From an uncultured Desulfosarcina sp. (GTDB lineage: Bacteria; Desulfobacterota; Desulfobacteria; Desulfobacterales; Desulfosarcinaceae): DNA of 64,000 nt. The notes beneath the pieces are model-generated. The model searched no databases. It was given only the letters and a program-made list of their open reading frames with translations, and was not told where the DNA came from. How positions within the stretch are numbered: position 1 is the stretch's first letter; each line of letters starts with the position of its first letter. Where the stretch lies: assembly GCF_963668215.1 (NCBI RefSeq), contig NZ_OY764190.1, forward strand, positions 1,860,001 through 1,924,000, read 5' to 3'. Positions 1 to 8,300 of the stretch are shown piece by piece. The position numbers and the translations under genes were made by a program.

Positions 1-187
1 CGGGGATGTCTTCCCACAGACGGTTGAACAGGGTTAACAGCGTGGACTTGCCCTGGCCCGAAGGCCCCGTCACCGCCATAACGGCGCCCTCGTGGACATC
101 CAGGCTTACATCCTGCAGCACAAGATTGTCGCCGTATGAGAAAAACAGGTGGCGGGCTTTTATCTTTATCTCGTTAATTGCGGTCAT
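1..187 (-). CDS. pstB: Phosphate ABC transporter ATP-binding protein PstB (N-terminal part, cut by window edge)
   Basis: The first 62 codons are present and run off the window. They read as an ABC ATPase N-terminus with a Walker A motif GPSGQGKST at about residues 43-51 after a short A-loop region (FFSYGDN). It lies 13 bp downstream of pstA on the same strand, completing the order pstS-C-A-B. In the family this subunit hydrolyses ATP to drive phosphate import on the cytoplasmic side. The third glycine of the P-loop is followed by Q, a common variant. The rest of the protein, including the signature motif and Walker B, cannot be seen. A phoU gene, if present, would lie beyond the edge. Confidence 0.9.
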   Translation of the reverse strand, partial: MTAINEIKIKARHLFFSYGDNLVLQDVSLDVHEGAVMAVTGPSGQGKSTLLTLFNRLWEDIP

Positions 188-200
188 CCTGTACGTTTCC

Positions 201-1088
201 TCAGCGCACCCCGTAAAGCAGGTGATCGGCCAGTCGATGCCGGATGAAAGCGGTCAGGGCGAAAAGCAGCGCGCAGACGGCCAGCAGGACAATGGCCGCG
301 CCGTAGCCGCGCATCAGTTCGGCCTGGTCTGCATACTGGGCCGAAACCGTGTAAATGTAAAACGGCAGGGCTTCGTACCCCGAGAGCAGCGAGGCGGGAA
401 TGCCGGCCGTGGCCACCACGCCGGTCAGCATGATCACGGCCGTGTCTTCCGCACAGCGGCCGATGGAAAGAATGATGCCGCTGACAATACCCGACAGAGA
501 CTGGGGCAGCAGCACGTAAAAAATGGTCTGCAGCTTCGAGGCGCCCAGCGCCGGGGCTGTCATGCGAACGTGGCGGGGCAGATTTTCCAAGGTGGTCTGG
601 GTGGTGCGGATGAGATAGGGCAGCACCAGAAAGGCCAGCGACAGGGCCGATATCAGCAGGCAGGGGGCGATTTGGCCGGAAAAATGGTGGTGGAGAAAAA
701 TCGCCACGCTGAAACCGAAAAGGCCGACCAGAATCGACGGAATACCGGCCAGAATGTCGAAAAAAAGCCCAAAAACCGATTTGGTGCGCGGTGCGGCAAA
801 TTCGGCCATATAGATGCCGGTAGCGATGCCCACGGGAACGGCCATGCCCACGGCAAGCCCGACCAGGAGCAGGGTGCCGACGGTGGCCGGAAAAATACCG
901 TCGAAGACCTGGCGCTTCAGCTGCAAGGCGTCCAAAGGGAGGGTGTCTCCAAAAAAGAGTCTCGGAGAGAGGGTTCCGGCCCCCTTGATCAACAGGAACC
1001 CGAGAAGCGTGGCGACGCTGACGGTGAGCACCAGTCCGGAAAGCCAGGCCCAGGCGGTCACCAGTTTATCGCAGCGGCCGGCTTTCAT
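201..1088 (-). CDS. pstA: Phosphate ABC transporter permease PstA
   Basis: A 295-residue inner-membrane permease, close to the usual PstA length. About six hydrophobic segments are visible, and the cytoplasmic coupling loop (EAA motif) reads APALGASKLQTIFYVLLPQ near residues 178-196, the contact site for PstB. Its start overlaps the end of pstC by 4 bp (ATGA), implying translational coupling, and pstB follows after 13 bp. It forms the translocation channel with PstC and receives phosphate from PstS. Nothing is unusual in the sequence. Confidence 0.95.
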   Translation of the reverse strand: MKAGRCDKLVTAWAWLSGLVLTVSVATLLGFLLIKGAGTLSPRLFFGDTLPLDALQLKRQVFDGIFPATVGTLLLVGLAVGMAVPVGIATGIYMAEFAAPRTKSVFGLFFDILAGIPSILVGLFGFSVAIFLHHHFSGQIAPCLLISALSLAFLVLPYLIRTTQTTLENLPRHVRMTAPALGASKLQTIFYVLLPQSLSGIVSGIILSIGRCAEDTAVIMLTGVVATAGIPASLLSGYEALPFYIYTVSAQYADQAELMRGYGAAIVLLAVCALLFALTAFIRHRLADHLLYGVR

Positions 1089-1939
1089 GGCGCACCCGCT
1101 TTGTCGGCAACCATCCGCCGGGCCAGCACGACGGTCAGGGTGGTAAAGGCATACAAAAGGATACCGCAGGCAAACAGGGTGCGGAACTCCAGACTGTCAA
1201 AATCGGCGGCCACCACCAGGGCGATGTGCGCGGGCAGCGTTCGGGCGGAATCCAGTGGCGAACCGGGAAAGGCGGTGGCGTTGCCGGCGATCATCAGGGC
1301 GATCAGGGTGTCGCCTACGGCCCGGCCCAGGGCCAGGAGCACGCCGGTGGTCAGCCCCCGCCAGGAGCAGGGAATGACCACATGAACGAGCTTCTGGACA
1401 GGGGTGGCGCCCAGGGCGTCGGCCGCCGCCAGGTAGCTTTTGGGTACGCTGGTAAAGCTGTCGGTGAAAAAAAGGATCATGGTGGGGGCGATCAAAATGG
1501 CCAGCAGCAGGGATGCGGAGAGAATGCACATGCCCGAGCCGCTGCCCGTCCATTCGCGGACGACGGGAACCAGCAGAAAGATGCCGGCAAAGCCATAGAC
1601 CACGGTGGGGATGCCGGTCATGAACCGCACCAGCCGGTGCAGCAGGGCCGGAACCCGGCCCTTTGCCAGGACCGCGACCAGAGCGGCGCATCCCAGACTC
1701 AGGGGAAAACTGAAGACCATGGCCAGGCCGGCGATGAACAGCGATCCGGCCATCATGGGGACGATGCCGTAAAGGCCCTCGTTGGGCAGCCAGGAGGAGG
1801 TAAAAAGATTGAAGAACGCACCGCTGGTAACCAGCGGGAGGCCCAGAACGATCATGAACCCGAAGATCAGCACCGTAACGGCCACCGAGCCGGCTGCGGC
1901 CACAGCCAGCAAGCCCTGCACCAGACCTTGGCTGCGCAT
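1085..1939 (-). CDS. pstC: Phosphate ABC transporter permease PstC
   Basis: A 284-residue membrane permease with several transmembrane helices and the conserved coupling loop ADALGATPVQKLVHVVIP followed by GLTTGVLLALGRAVGDT, typical of the PstC/PstA family. It is somewhat shorter than the enterobacterial protein because of a shorter periplasmic loop. It starts 5 bp after the pstS stop codon and overlaps pstA by 4 bp, so pstSCAB is one transcription unit. It is expected to pair with PstA as the phosphate channel of the inner membrane. Confidence 0.95.
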   Translation of the reverse strand: MRSQGLVQGLLAVAAAGSVAVTVLIFGFMIVLGLPLVTSGAFFNLFTSSWLPNEGLYGIVPMMAGSLFIAGLAMVFSFPLSLGCAALVAVLAKGRVPALLHRLVRFMTGIPTVVYGFAGIFLLVPVVREWTGSGSGMCILSASLLLAILIAPTMILFFTDSFTSVPKSYLAAADALGATPVQKLVHVVIPCSWRGLTTGVLLALGRAVGDTLIALMIAGNATAFPGSPLDSARTLPAHIALVVAADFDSLEFRTLFACGILLYAFTTLTVVLARRMVADKAGAP

Positions 1940-1944
1940 ATCGA

Positions 1945-2790
1945 TTATTTTACAGGGATAAAGCCCTTGGCGGCAGCAAAGCCCTGGCCGGTTTCGCTGA
2001 ACAGAAAGTCAATGAAGGTTTTCGTCAGGCCGGACGGCTCGCCTTTGGTGTTGCTGTACAGGCCCCGGGCAATCTTGTATTCACCGCTCTTCACGGTCTC
2101 CAGGGTCGGCGTAACGCCATCCAATGCCACCGGCTGAACGCTTTCATCCATATGTCCCACCGATACATAACCGATCGCATAGGGATCGTTGGCCACGGCC
2201 GCCTTCATGGCGCCGTTGGATACCACCACATTGGCTTTGGCGCTGATCTCGCCTTTTCCCAGGGCTTTTTTCCAGAAGACCTCCCGGGTTCCACTGGCCG
2301 TGTCACGGGTGTACAGGTTGATGGCCTTGTCCGCGCCCCCTAAGGCCTTCCAGTTGTCGATGCTGCCGGCGAAAATGGCTTTGGCTTGCGCCGTGGTCAG
2401 GGACGCGACCGGATTTTTCGGATTGACCACCAGTCCGACGCCGTCGATAGCCCATTTGAACATTTTCAGGTCGTATTTTGCGATTTCGTCATCGGTCGGT
2501 TTGCGGCCGGAGTTGCCGATGTCCACCAGCCCTTCGCCCACCTGTTTGATGCCCACGCCGGAGCCGCCGCCGGCAATGGTGATCCGAACGTCGGAAAAGC
2601 GCTGCATGACCTGCTTGGCCGCCTCCTTCATCACCGGAATATGCGCGGTGCCGCCGGAAATCTTGATTGTCGCGGCCTGGCCCGCAAACGGGGAATAATC
2701 GTCTGCCATGGCCGGAGCAACGCCGGCCAGCAGCAATGTCAGAATAGAAACAGCAATCATGCCATAAAGCGACCGTCCGATCCGCGTCAT
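1945..2790 (-). CDS. pstS: Phosphate-binding protein PstS
   Basis: A 281-residue periplasmic binding protein. The N-terminus is a clear signal peptide ending in an AMA motif near residue 29. Phosphate-loop signatures are seen: GGGSGVGIKQV and DIGNSGRKP, and the second-domain loop TRDTASGTREVF. It is the first gene of the pst operon. A very strong ribosome binding site (AAAGGAGGT) stands 6 bp before the ATG. The 150-bp upstream region is where a Pho-type control site would be expected; I could not identify a convincing Pho box there. The length fits the short PstS class of delta-proteobacteria and Gram-positives. Confidence 0.95.
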   Translation of the reverse strand: MTRIGRSLYGMIAVSILTLLLAGVAPAMADDYSPFAGQAATIKISGGTAHIPVMKEAAKQVMQRFSDVRITIAGGGSGVGIKQVGEGLVDIGNSGRKPTDDEIAKYDLKMFKWAIDGVGLVVNPKNPVASLTTAQAKAIFAGSIDNWKALGGADKAINLYTRDTASGTREVFWKKALGKGEISAKANVVVSNGAMKAAVANDPYAIGYVSVGHMDESVQPVALDGVTPTLETVKSGEYKIARGLYSNTKGEPSGLTKTFIDFLFSETGQGFAAAKGFIPVK

Positions 2791-2941
2791 GCTCGACCTC
2801 CTTTTATTACTTGATGATTATCGTGTCCGGTTGGAATCGTCGAAGTAGTAACAATTTTGACGCTATCATCGGACCTGTAAAAAGTCTAATAGACAAAAAC
2901 GATGCCTGCATTGAGGCCAATAGATGTTTTCGATGGTGATT

Positions 2942-4267
2942 TTAAGGCAGGGTTTCTATTTTTTGAAGAAGCCGGCGGGCGTTTTCGATGTTCTCACGGG
3001 CCTTGGCATGGTCCGGGTCGCAATCCAGGGCGATTTCCCATTCGGCGATGGCCTTGTTCAAATCTTCGTTGATAAAATGTTTGACGCCGTTGCGGTAGTG
3101 GACCTGGGCCAGTTCCACCAGGCGGTCATGGACAGTTGCCTTCAGTGCGGTCCCGGCTTCATGGTCCTCTTCCATGTTTTCCAGCACGGCGCGGGCCTCC
3201 CGGTAGCGCTGGTGATCGAAATACTCCAGGGCCAACCGGTAGCGCGCTTCGGCGGCCAGGCGGGCCGTCTCGAGATTATCCGGTGCACGTCGCATGAGCA
3301 TCTCAGCCTGATCGAGGCATAGGCCATAGCGGCCCTGATCGAACATTTCCCGGGCATTGTTCAGGTCGAGGCTAAACTGCCGCTGTTTCAGGGCCAGATC
3401 CAGTTTTTGGGACAGGGCGGCTTTGCCCTCGAATCCATCGGGAACCGCCGCCAGGGAAGTACCGGCATCTGCCAGCCTTCCCGCTTCGACCTGTTGGGCC
3501 GCCTGCTTGAGCTGGATGGTGTGAATGAAGGCTTGCGCCTTTGCATCCGACGGGTCGGCCTGCCGGGCCAGTTCCAGAGCGCCTTGAAGATCGCCGGTCG
3601 ACAGCCGAGCCTTCGCTACGTCCAGCGATAGGTCCGGGGGTTCGGGCGCCGGCTTCTCCTCGATTTCCGGAGGCCCCGGATCTTCCCATGCGGGCAGGAT
3701 CAGCAGACTGCCCGGGGACAGGGCCCGATCCTCGGGCAGGCGATTGAACCAGGCAACGAGAAAAGCCTTCTTCTCGTCACCGAAAAATTTCTTGGCCACC
3801 GATGCCGGCCGATCGCCCGGTACAGTCTGGTAGACGCGAAAGGGAAAGGGAGAAAAACGGGCCCGGACTTGCCGCAGGGCCGGCTGAAAGGTCGGATCCA
3901 AACGCAGGGCTGCCAGAAAATGGTTGCGGGCGTCCGTTGAACGGCGATTCTTCAATTTTGCCAAGCCCGCTTCGTAGTGGGATCGGACCTCAGTGTCGAT
4001 CTTCTCTTGCAGGCGTTGGATTTCGCGTTCGGCCGCTTTTGAATCGGCGGCAATGTCCGCGATCAGGCGCCAGTGGTCCAGGGCCATACCCAGTTCGCCG
4101 CGGGCCTCCAGTTCCCGGGCCCGGACACTGACGGTGTCGGCCTGCTCCGCCCGCCACCGGGGACCGCCGGAGTGCATCCATGCCGAGAGCGAATCCAGGC
4201 TGCCGGCGCAGCCGGCCAGGGCAATCCAGGCGATGCCGGCGATTACCGGAAGCCAGGCGCGCGTCAT
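2942..4267 (-). CDS. LysM/TPR-containing outer-membrane-type lipoprotein of unknown function
   Basis: A 441-residue protein with a lipobox LAGC (acylated Cys at residue 20). An early helical segment (about 45-135) is followed by a LysM-like module (about 143-192, starting FRVYQTVPGDRPASVAKKFF and ending LLILP), which suggests peptidoglycan contact. The rest is TPR-like helices (about 205-441), with a good TPR at the C-terminus (residues about 400-433). It overlaps the upstream NodB-like gene by 4 bp (ATGA) and shares LysM modules with it, so the two probably act together at the envelope. No enzyme motif was seen. The function is not known to me. Confidence 0.8.
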   Translation of the reverse strand: MTRAWLPVIAGIAWIALAGCAGSLDSLSAWMHSGGPRWRAEQADTVSVRARELEARGELGMALDHWRLIADIAADSKAAEREIQRLQEKIDTEVRSHYEAGLAKLKNRRSTDARNHFLAALRLDPTFQPALRQVRARFSPFPFRVYQTVPGDRPASVAKKFFGDEKKAFLVAWFNRLPEDRALSPGSLLILPAWEDPGPPEIEEKPAPEPPDLSLDVAKARLSTGDLQGALELARQADPSDAKAQAFIHTIQLKQAAQQVEAGRLADAGTSLAAVPDGFEGKAALSQKLDLALKQRQFSLDLNNAREMFDQGRYGLCLDQAEMLMRRAPDNLETARLAAEARYRLALEYFDHQRYREARAVLENMEEDHEAGTALKATVHDRLVELAQVHYRNGVKHFINEDLNKAIAEWEIALDCDPDHAKARENIENARRLLQKIETLP

Positions 4268-5277
4268 TTGAGGTCCACCACGATTGTCGTGGCAAGCAGA
4301 TCGCTGAAGCGATCCAGATCCGTACGACGGTCAACGATGTTGCGGTGAATGGCAAAACGGTCGGCATAAAAAGGCGTGCCTCCCGGCGACCGGTTGAACG
4401 CCGCCGCAAAGCCCAGATTGGCGGCCATGGCGGCGATCAGGTTGTCGCTGCGGCCTTCGGGATAGGCCAGAAAGCGGCACGGCTCGCCCAACTCCGCTTC
4501 GACCTTTTTTTTACCCTGTTGCAGTTCGGATTCGATCCACGAGAAGTTCTCTTTAAAGGACTGCCCCCGCTTGCGACGAGTCAGGGAACGCCCGTAGCTC
4601 CCCCGGCAGCCAATGGTGAAACCTTCCTTGCTCAGCGCCCGGATCTGGTCCCAGGTCATGGTGCCTTTTTCGCCCACCCGTCCGGGAGCAATAAAAACGG
4701 TGGCCTTCATTCCGAAGGCTTTCAGGATGGGCGCCGCATCTTCGTAAAAGGTCTGCGATTCGGTGTCCGCCGTAATAAGCACGGATCGTCGGGGAAGCTG
4801 GGCGGTGAAGGCCATGAATTCGACCAGCCGATCCGGCGAAACGGCGATAAACCCCGTATCGCTCAGACACCGTATCTGCTCGTGAAAGGCCGACCGGGAA
4901 ATCCGGGAAGCCCGATTCGTTTTTGCGTTCGTGTCGCCAATGTCGCCGTAGGCCACCACGGGGACGACCTGAATACCGCCGGGAGACAGCCCCCCCGGTC
5001 GAAAATCGCCCCCGGGAATCACAACGGCCTCTCCCTCGGAAAAGGCATCCTTACCATTGTATTCGGCGATCATCCATCCCTTGGATGCGGCCTTCAGGTA
5101 TCGCCGGGCCAACGTTTGCGGCGTGTCTCCCTTTCGGGCGCGTACCAGTTGCAGAGGCGGGCGCTCCCGATCGGAGGCCTGCCCGCCCCGGGCGGCCGGG
5201 ACAATCAGGACCAGGATCAGCAGCGCCGCAAGGATATGGGTGGCGCCGCCGAAAAGCCTACCCCGTCGATTTGACAT
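4264..5277 (-). CDS. LysM plus degenerate polysaccharide deacetylase (NodB-like) protein, probably catalytically inactive
   Basis: A 337-residue exported protein: signal anchor (about 8-30), LysM-like module (about 43-88), then a NodB-homology fold (about 105-330). In active enzymes the fold carries a TFDDG motif and an H-S/T-x-x-H metal box. Here the first reads ITADTES (only D171 kept) and the second reads IGCRGSYGR, so both histidines are lost. The downstream AYPEG motif (271-275) is kept, which proves the alignment. By family rules metal-dependent deacetylation should not work, so a binding or scaffolding role is inferred. The gene overlaps the cyclase upstream by 20 bp and the lipoprotein downstream by 4 bp. 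Confidence 0.8.
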   Translation of the reverse strand: MSNRRGRLFGGATHILAALLILVLIVPAARGGQASDRERPPLQLVRARKGDTPQTLARRYLKAASKGWMIAEYNGKDAFSEGEAVVIPGGDFRPGGLSPGGIQVVPVVAYGDIGDTNAKTNRASRISRSAFHEQIRCLSDTGFIAVSPDRLVEFMAFTAQLPRRSVLITADTESQTFYEDAAPILKAFGMKATVFIAPGRVGEKGTMTWDQIRALSKEGFTIGCRGSYGRSLTRRKRGQSFKENFSWIESELQQGKKKVEAELGEPCRFLAYPEGRSDNLIAAMAANLGFAAAFNRSPGGTPFYADRFAIHRNIVDRRTDLDRFSDLLATTIVVDLK

Positions 5278-7075
5278 GAGACCTCTGCTTGATGGAAAGC
5301 ACCCGAAAGGTTTCGACGGGTGCGGTTTTGCCTTTAATGGCGCGGCTTCCGGCGGGTTCGACCTGAATCAGGGGCCGCAGGGCAGAAACCACGGCATCGG
5401 TTACCAGCACCTCGCCCGGACACGCGAGACTGCTGAGCCGGGAGGCCAGGTTGACCGTATCGCCGATCACCGTATATTCCATTTTGGCCGGCGAGCCGAT
5501 GTTGCCGGAGACAACGGGACCGGTGTGAATGCCGATCCCCACGGACGACAAAAGAGGGTTGCCCTGGACGTTCCGGCTGCGAAGCTGGTCCATTAAGTCC
5601 AGCGCGGCCCGCACCGTTCGTTCGACATGGTCGTTTCTGTATACCGGCACGCCGAAAACCCCCAGAACGCCGTCGCCGATGAATTTGTCCACATATCCTC
5701 CGTAATCCAATATGGCGCGGGTGGCAATATCGAAATAGGTATTGAGCATCTCGACGACCCGCTCCGGCTCACGGGCTTCCGCATAGGCGGTAAACCCCCG
5801 GATGTCGGCAAAAAGGATCGTGGCGTCGTTCTTATGCCCCTTGAGCCACATTTTTTCCGGGTCGGCGATAATCATTTCCAGCACTTCCTCGCCGACGTAT
5901 TTTCCGAAGGACTGGCGTGTCAGCGTGTGCCGTAAAAGCTCTTCGCCCATCTGGTTGAAGGCCGTGGCCAGATTGCCCAGTTCGTCCTGGCGGTTGAGTT
6001 CCACCCGATAGCGGTAGTCGCCTTTGCCGATGGCTTCGGTGGCGGCCACCAACTGCGTGATGGGCCGCGAAAAACGAAGCCCCAGATAGACCGCAATGGC
6101 CAAACCGATAATCATCATCACAAGGGTCACATAGATGATGGACCCTTTTTCCCGCGCCACCAGGTGTTCGATAAAATCCAGGGACACGCCCACATGCACC
6201 GTACCCAGAATCTTATCCTGAAAAACGACGTCGCGGTACAGATTCAGCATCTGCTCTCCGGACGGGGTCACAAAAGAGTAATAAGAAACTTTGCCGCGGG
6301 TGACCGGCGGCTGCGTCGGCGTTGCTGCAGAAAGCGGCGTGCCGATCTGGTTCACATCGGTGTGCGCCCGGATCAATCCCTTAGCGTCGGTAACCACGGC
6401 ATAGCGCAGCCCTTCTGTATCGGTGGCCTCCTTGATCAGGGTGTTGAGGCTGAGAATATCGTCATCGATGAGTGGAATGCGGGCATTGTTGGCAAAATAG
6501 TTGAGGCTTACGGTCCCCACCATCACCGTCTGGTCGAACAGCCGGGCCTTTTGCTTGTTGATGATGATGGTGCTGAAGGTAACGATGGTGACGGTGACAA
6601 TGAGCAGTGCGCCGATGCAGAGTTTGAGCCAGATGGGAATGGCCGGCGGAGGCAGCCGTTCGGCCAGGGGGCCGCGCTGGCGCAGGATCAGCTCACGGAT
6701 ATTGTCCGACAGGGAGGCGACCGAAAGCCGGAAATTCTCGTTGATGGCCTCGACCACCACCTCTTCGGAGGCCAGCCCAAGGTCGGTAATCACGTGGCCC
6801 AGACGGACGGCCTGGCCGGTTTCGATCAGCCGCTTGCGCTGTTCGGCCAGCGCGGCTTCCAGCTGCTCTGCGGTGATGACGCCCCGATCGATCAGCACCT
6901 GGCCCAATTGAACATCGCCCGGGGACCGTCGTCGGAAAAGATGGCGGATTCCTGGAACCAGGTTTTTCGGGGACCGCCGCATGGCCGTACCGTCGTCGTG
7001 AAGGTTAAAATGCTCGGGCCGCGCCATGAAAATGGCGGCCGGCACCGCGCCGGGCAGAACTATACCGGCGGCCAT
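5258..7075 (-). CDS. Membrane class III adenylate/guanylate cyclase with MshEN-like, sensor and HAMP domains
   Basis: A 605-residue signalling enzyme. Order: MshEN-like helical module (about 55-115, with repeats LGQVLIDRG and RLGHVITDLG), transmembrane helix (148-171), extracytoplasmic sensor (about 178-310, Cache-like), second helix (about 314-335), HAMP (about 335-385), class III nucleotide cyclase (about 405-600). Metal-binding aspartates sit in LFADIRGFT (D424) and FIGDGVLGVFG (D468); the transition-state Asn/Arg are in VIGDTVNLASRL. The Lys in VDKFIGD and the Asp in VIGDT favour ATP as substrate, so cAMP is the likely product. M32 or the first codon could be the start. It heads an operon with two LysM envelope proteins. 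Confidence 0.85.
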   Translation of the reverse strand: MAAGIVLPGAVPAAIFMARPEHFNLHDDGTAMRRSPKNLVPGIRHLFRRRSPGDVQLGQVLIDRGVITAEQLEAALAEQRKRLIETGQAVRLGHVITDLGLASEEVVVEAINENFRLSVASLSDNIRELILRQRGPLAERLPPPAIPIWLKLCIGALLIVTVTIVTFSTIIINKQKARLFDQTVMVGTVSLNYFANNARIPLIDDDILSLNTLIKEATDTEGLRYAVVTDAKGLIRAHTDVNQIGTPLSAATPTQPPVTRGKVSYYSFVTPSGEQMLNLYRDVVFQDKILGTVHVGVSLDFIEHLVAREKGSIIYVTLVMMIIGLAIAVYLGLRFSRPITQLVAATEAIGKGDYRYRVELNRQDELGNLATAFNQMGEELLRHTLTRQSFGKYVGEEVLEMIIADPEKMWLKGHKNDATILFADIRGFTAYAEAREPERVVEMLNTYFDIATRAILDYGGYVDKFIGDGVLGVFGVPVYRNDHVERTVRAALDLMDQLRSRNVQGNPLLSSVGIGIHTGPVVSGNIGSPAKMEYTVIGDTVNLASRLSSLACPGEVLVTDAVVSALRPLIQVEPAGSRAIKGKTAPVETFRVLSIKQRSHVKSTG

Positions 7076-7114
7076 CGGCCGGTGTCAACAAGGACCCTTT
7101 CACAGGGTATTGCG

Positions 7115-8113
7115 CTAAACAGTAATCTGCCAGCAGCGGTGGATGGTTTTGCGCTTGTGAACGTAATCTTCGGGGATCGTTCGGGAGGTGATTTCACTGG
7201 CATCGGAAACGTTGAGACCGCCCAGATTGGGTTGAAAATCCTGGTGGTTGGTGGAGAAAAACAGGATGGCGCCGGTTCTCAGCACGGAAACCACGTTCTT
7301 CAGCAGCCGGGGGTGGTCCCTGACGACATCAAATGTCAGGTCGCGGGTTTTGGTGGTGGAATAGGACGGCGGATCGACCACCGCCAGGTCGAAGCGCAGC
7401 CCCTTTTTTCGGGCGCTTTGCAGATAGTCGAAAGTGTGGGCCTGAATCAGCCGATTGGCGGCCGGGTCGATGCCGTTGAGGGCCATGTTCTCACGCGCCC
7501 ACTGGATGGCGCCCTCCGACCGGTCCACGGAAACGGTGCTGCGGGCCCCGCCCAGGGCGGCATAACAGGAAAAGGACGCCGTATAGCAGTACAAATTGAG
7601 AAAATCTTTGCCGGCGGCCATTTCCCTCACCATCTGCCGGGTATCGCGATGGTCGGAAAACAGCCCGGTATCGACGAAATCGTAGGGATTGACCAGAAAC
7701 TTCAAATCCCTTTCCGACAAGACGATTTTTTTATTCGTATGGTCGATACGTTCGTAGCGCTGGCCATCCTGTTTGCCGGCCCACCGTGCCTTGAGATGGA
7801 CCTTTTCCATGGGCACATCCAACGCGGCGGCGACCGCCCGGGCCATTTCGGGCAGCCATTGGGGTTCGGACTGGCGGCGCATGTATTCTCCGATCACCAG
7901 GTGGCCGCCGTACCAGTCCACCACGGCGCGAATTTCAGGAATATCCCAATCGTAAAGGCGAAAAACCTCGATCTTCTGCCGCATGAAACGCCGGCTGAGG
8001 TGCTTGAAGCGTTTTCTCACGCGGTTGGCCAGCATTTGGGCCTGGCTTTGGCATTGTCCGGCGATGGCGTCCTCCTGTGGTGTTTGCGCGTCTTCACCCG
8101 GGAATCGATGCAA
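7115..8113 (-). CDS. RlmK-like class I SAM-dependent 23S rRNA methyltransferase
   Basis: About 330 residues resembling the C-terminal (RlmK) half of RlmKL: the segment [31 protein letters not shown] matches the RNA-binding entry, followed by the Rossmann methyltransferase with LFSDHRDTR (151-159), LNLYCYTASFS (SAM motif I) and AVVDPPSYS (motif IV). It is expected to methylate guanine in 23S rRNA, but other Rlm/PUA-type targets are possible. The start is uncertain: the longest frame begins with TTG at 8113, an in-frame ATG lies at 8035, and an AGGAGG sequence stands 5 nt before an in-frame ATC at 8065. It stands alone, 39 bp from the cyclase gene. Confidence 0.8.
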   Translation of the reverse strand: MHRFPGEDAQTPQEDAIAGQCQSQAQMLANRVRKRFKHLSRRFMRQKIEVFRLYDWDIPEIRAVVDWYGGHLVIGEYMRRQSEPQWLPEMARAVAAALDVPMEKVHLKARWAGKQDGQRYERIDHTNKKIVLSERDLKFLVNPYDFVDTGLFSDHRDTRQMVREMAAGKDFLNLYCYTASFSCYAALGGARSTVSVDRSEGAIQWARENMALNGIDPAANRLIQAHTFDYLQSARKKGLRFDLAVVDPPSYSTTKTRDLTFDVVRDHPRLLKNVVSVLRTGAILFFSTNHQDFQPNLGGLNVSDASEITSRTIPEDYVHKRKTIHRCWQITV

Positions 8114-8300
8114 CCGGCAATCGATGCCATGGGCACTTCTGGGTTACCGTATATCTATAATCACGATTGCGAAAAATTGTACACCCGGGCAAGAAATTGT
8201 CAGCGATAAGAAGACGTGCCAGGCGGTCCATAATGAGCTTGCAAAAGCTGTCATTTTCTGGTGAAGTTGCGGCACATTTCAATGAATTGGGAGATCGACC

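Noticed and set aside
6..1385. A 459-codon open frame on the plus strand
   Set aside because: Antisense to pstB, pstA and pstC; no domain recognised.
2884..2894. Palindrome GTCTAATAGAC before pstS, considered as a regulator or Pho site
   Set aside because: Only 11 bp, no match with the Pho box pattern of two 7-bp direct repeats; could be chance in an AT-rich gap.
6164..8209. A 681-codon open frame on the plus strand
   Set aside because: Antisense to both the cyclase and the RlmK-like methyltransferase, which have clear catalytic motifs.
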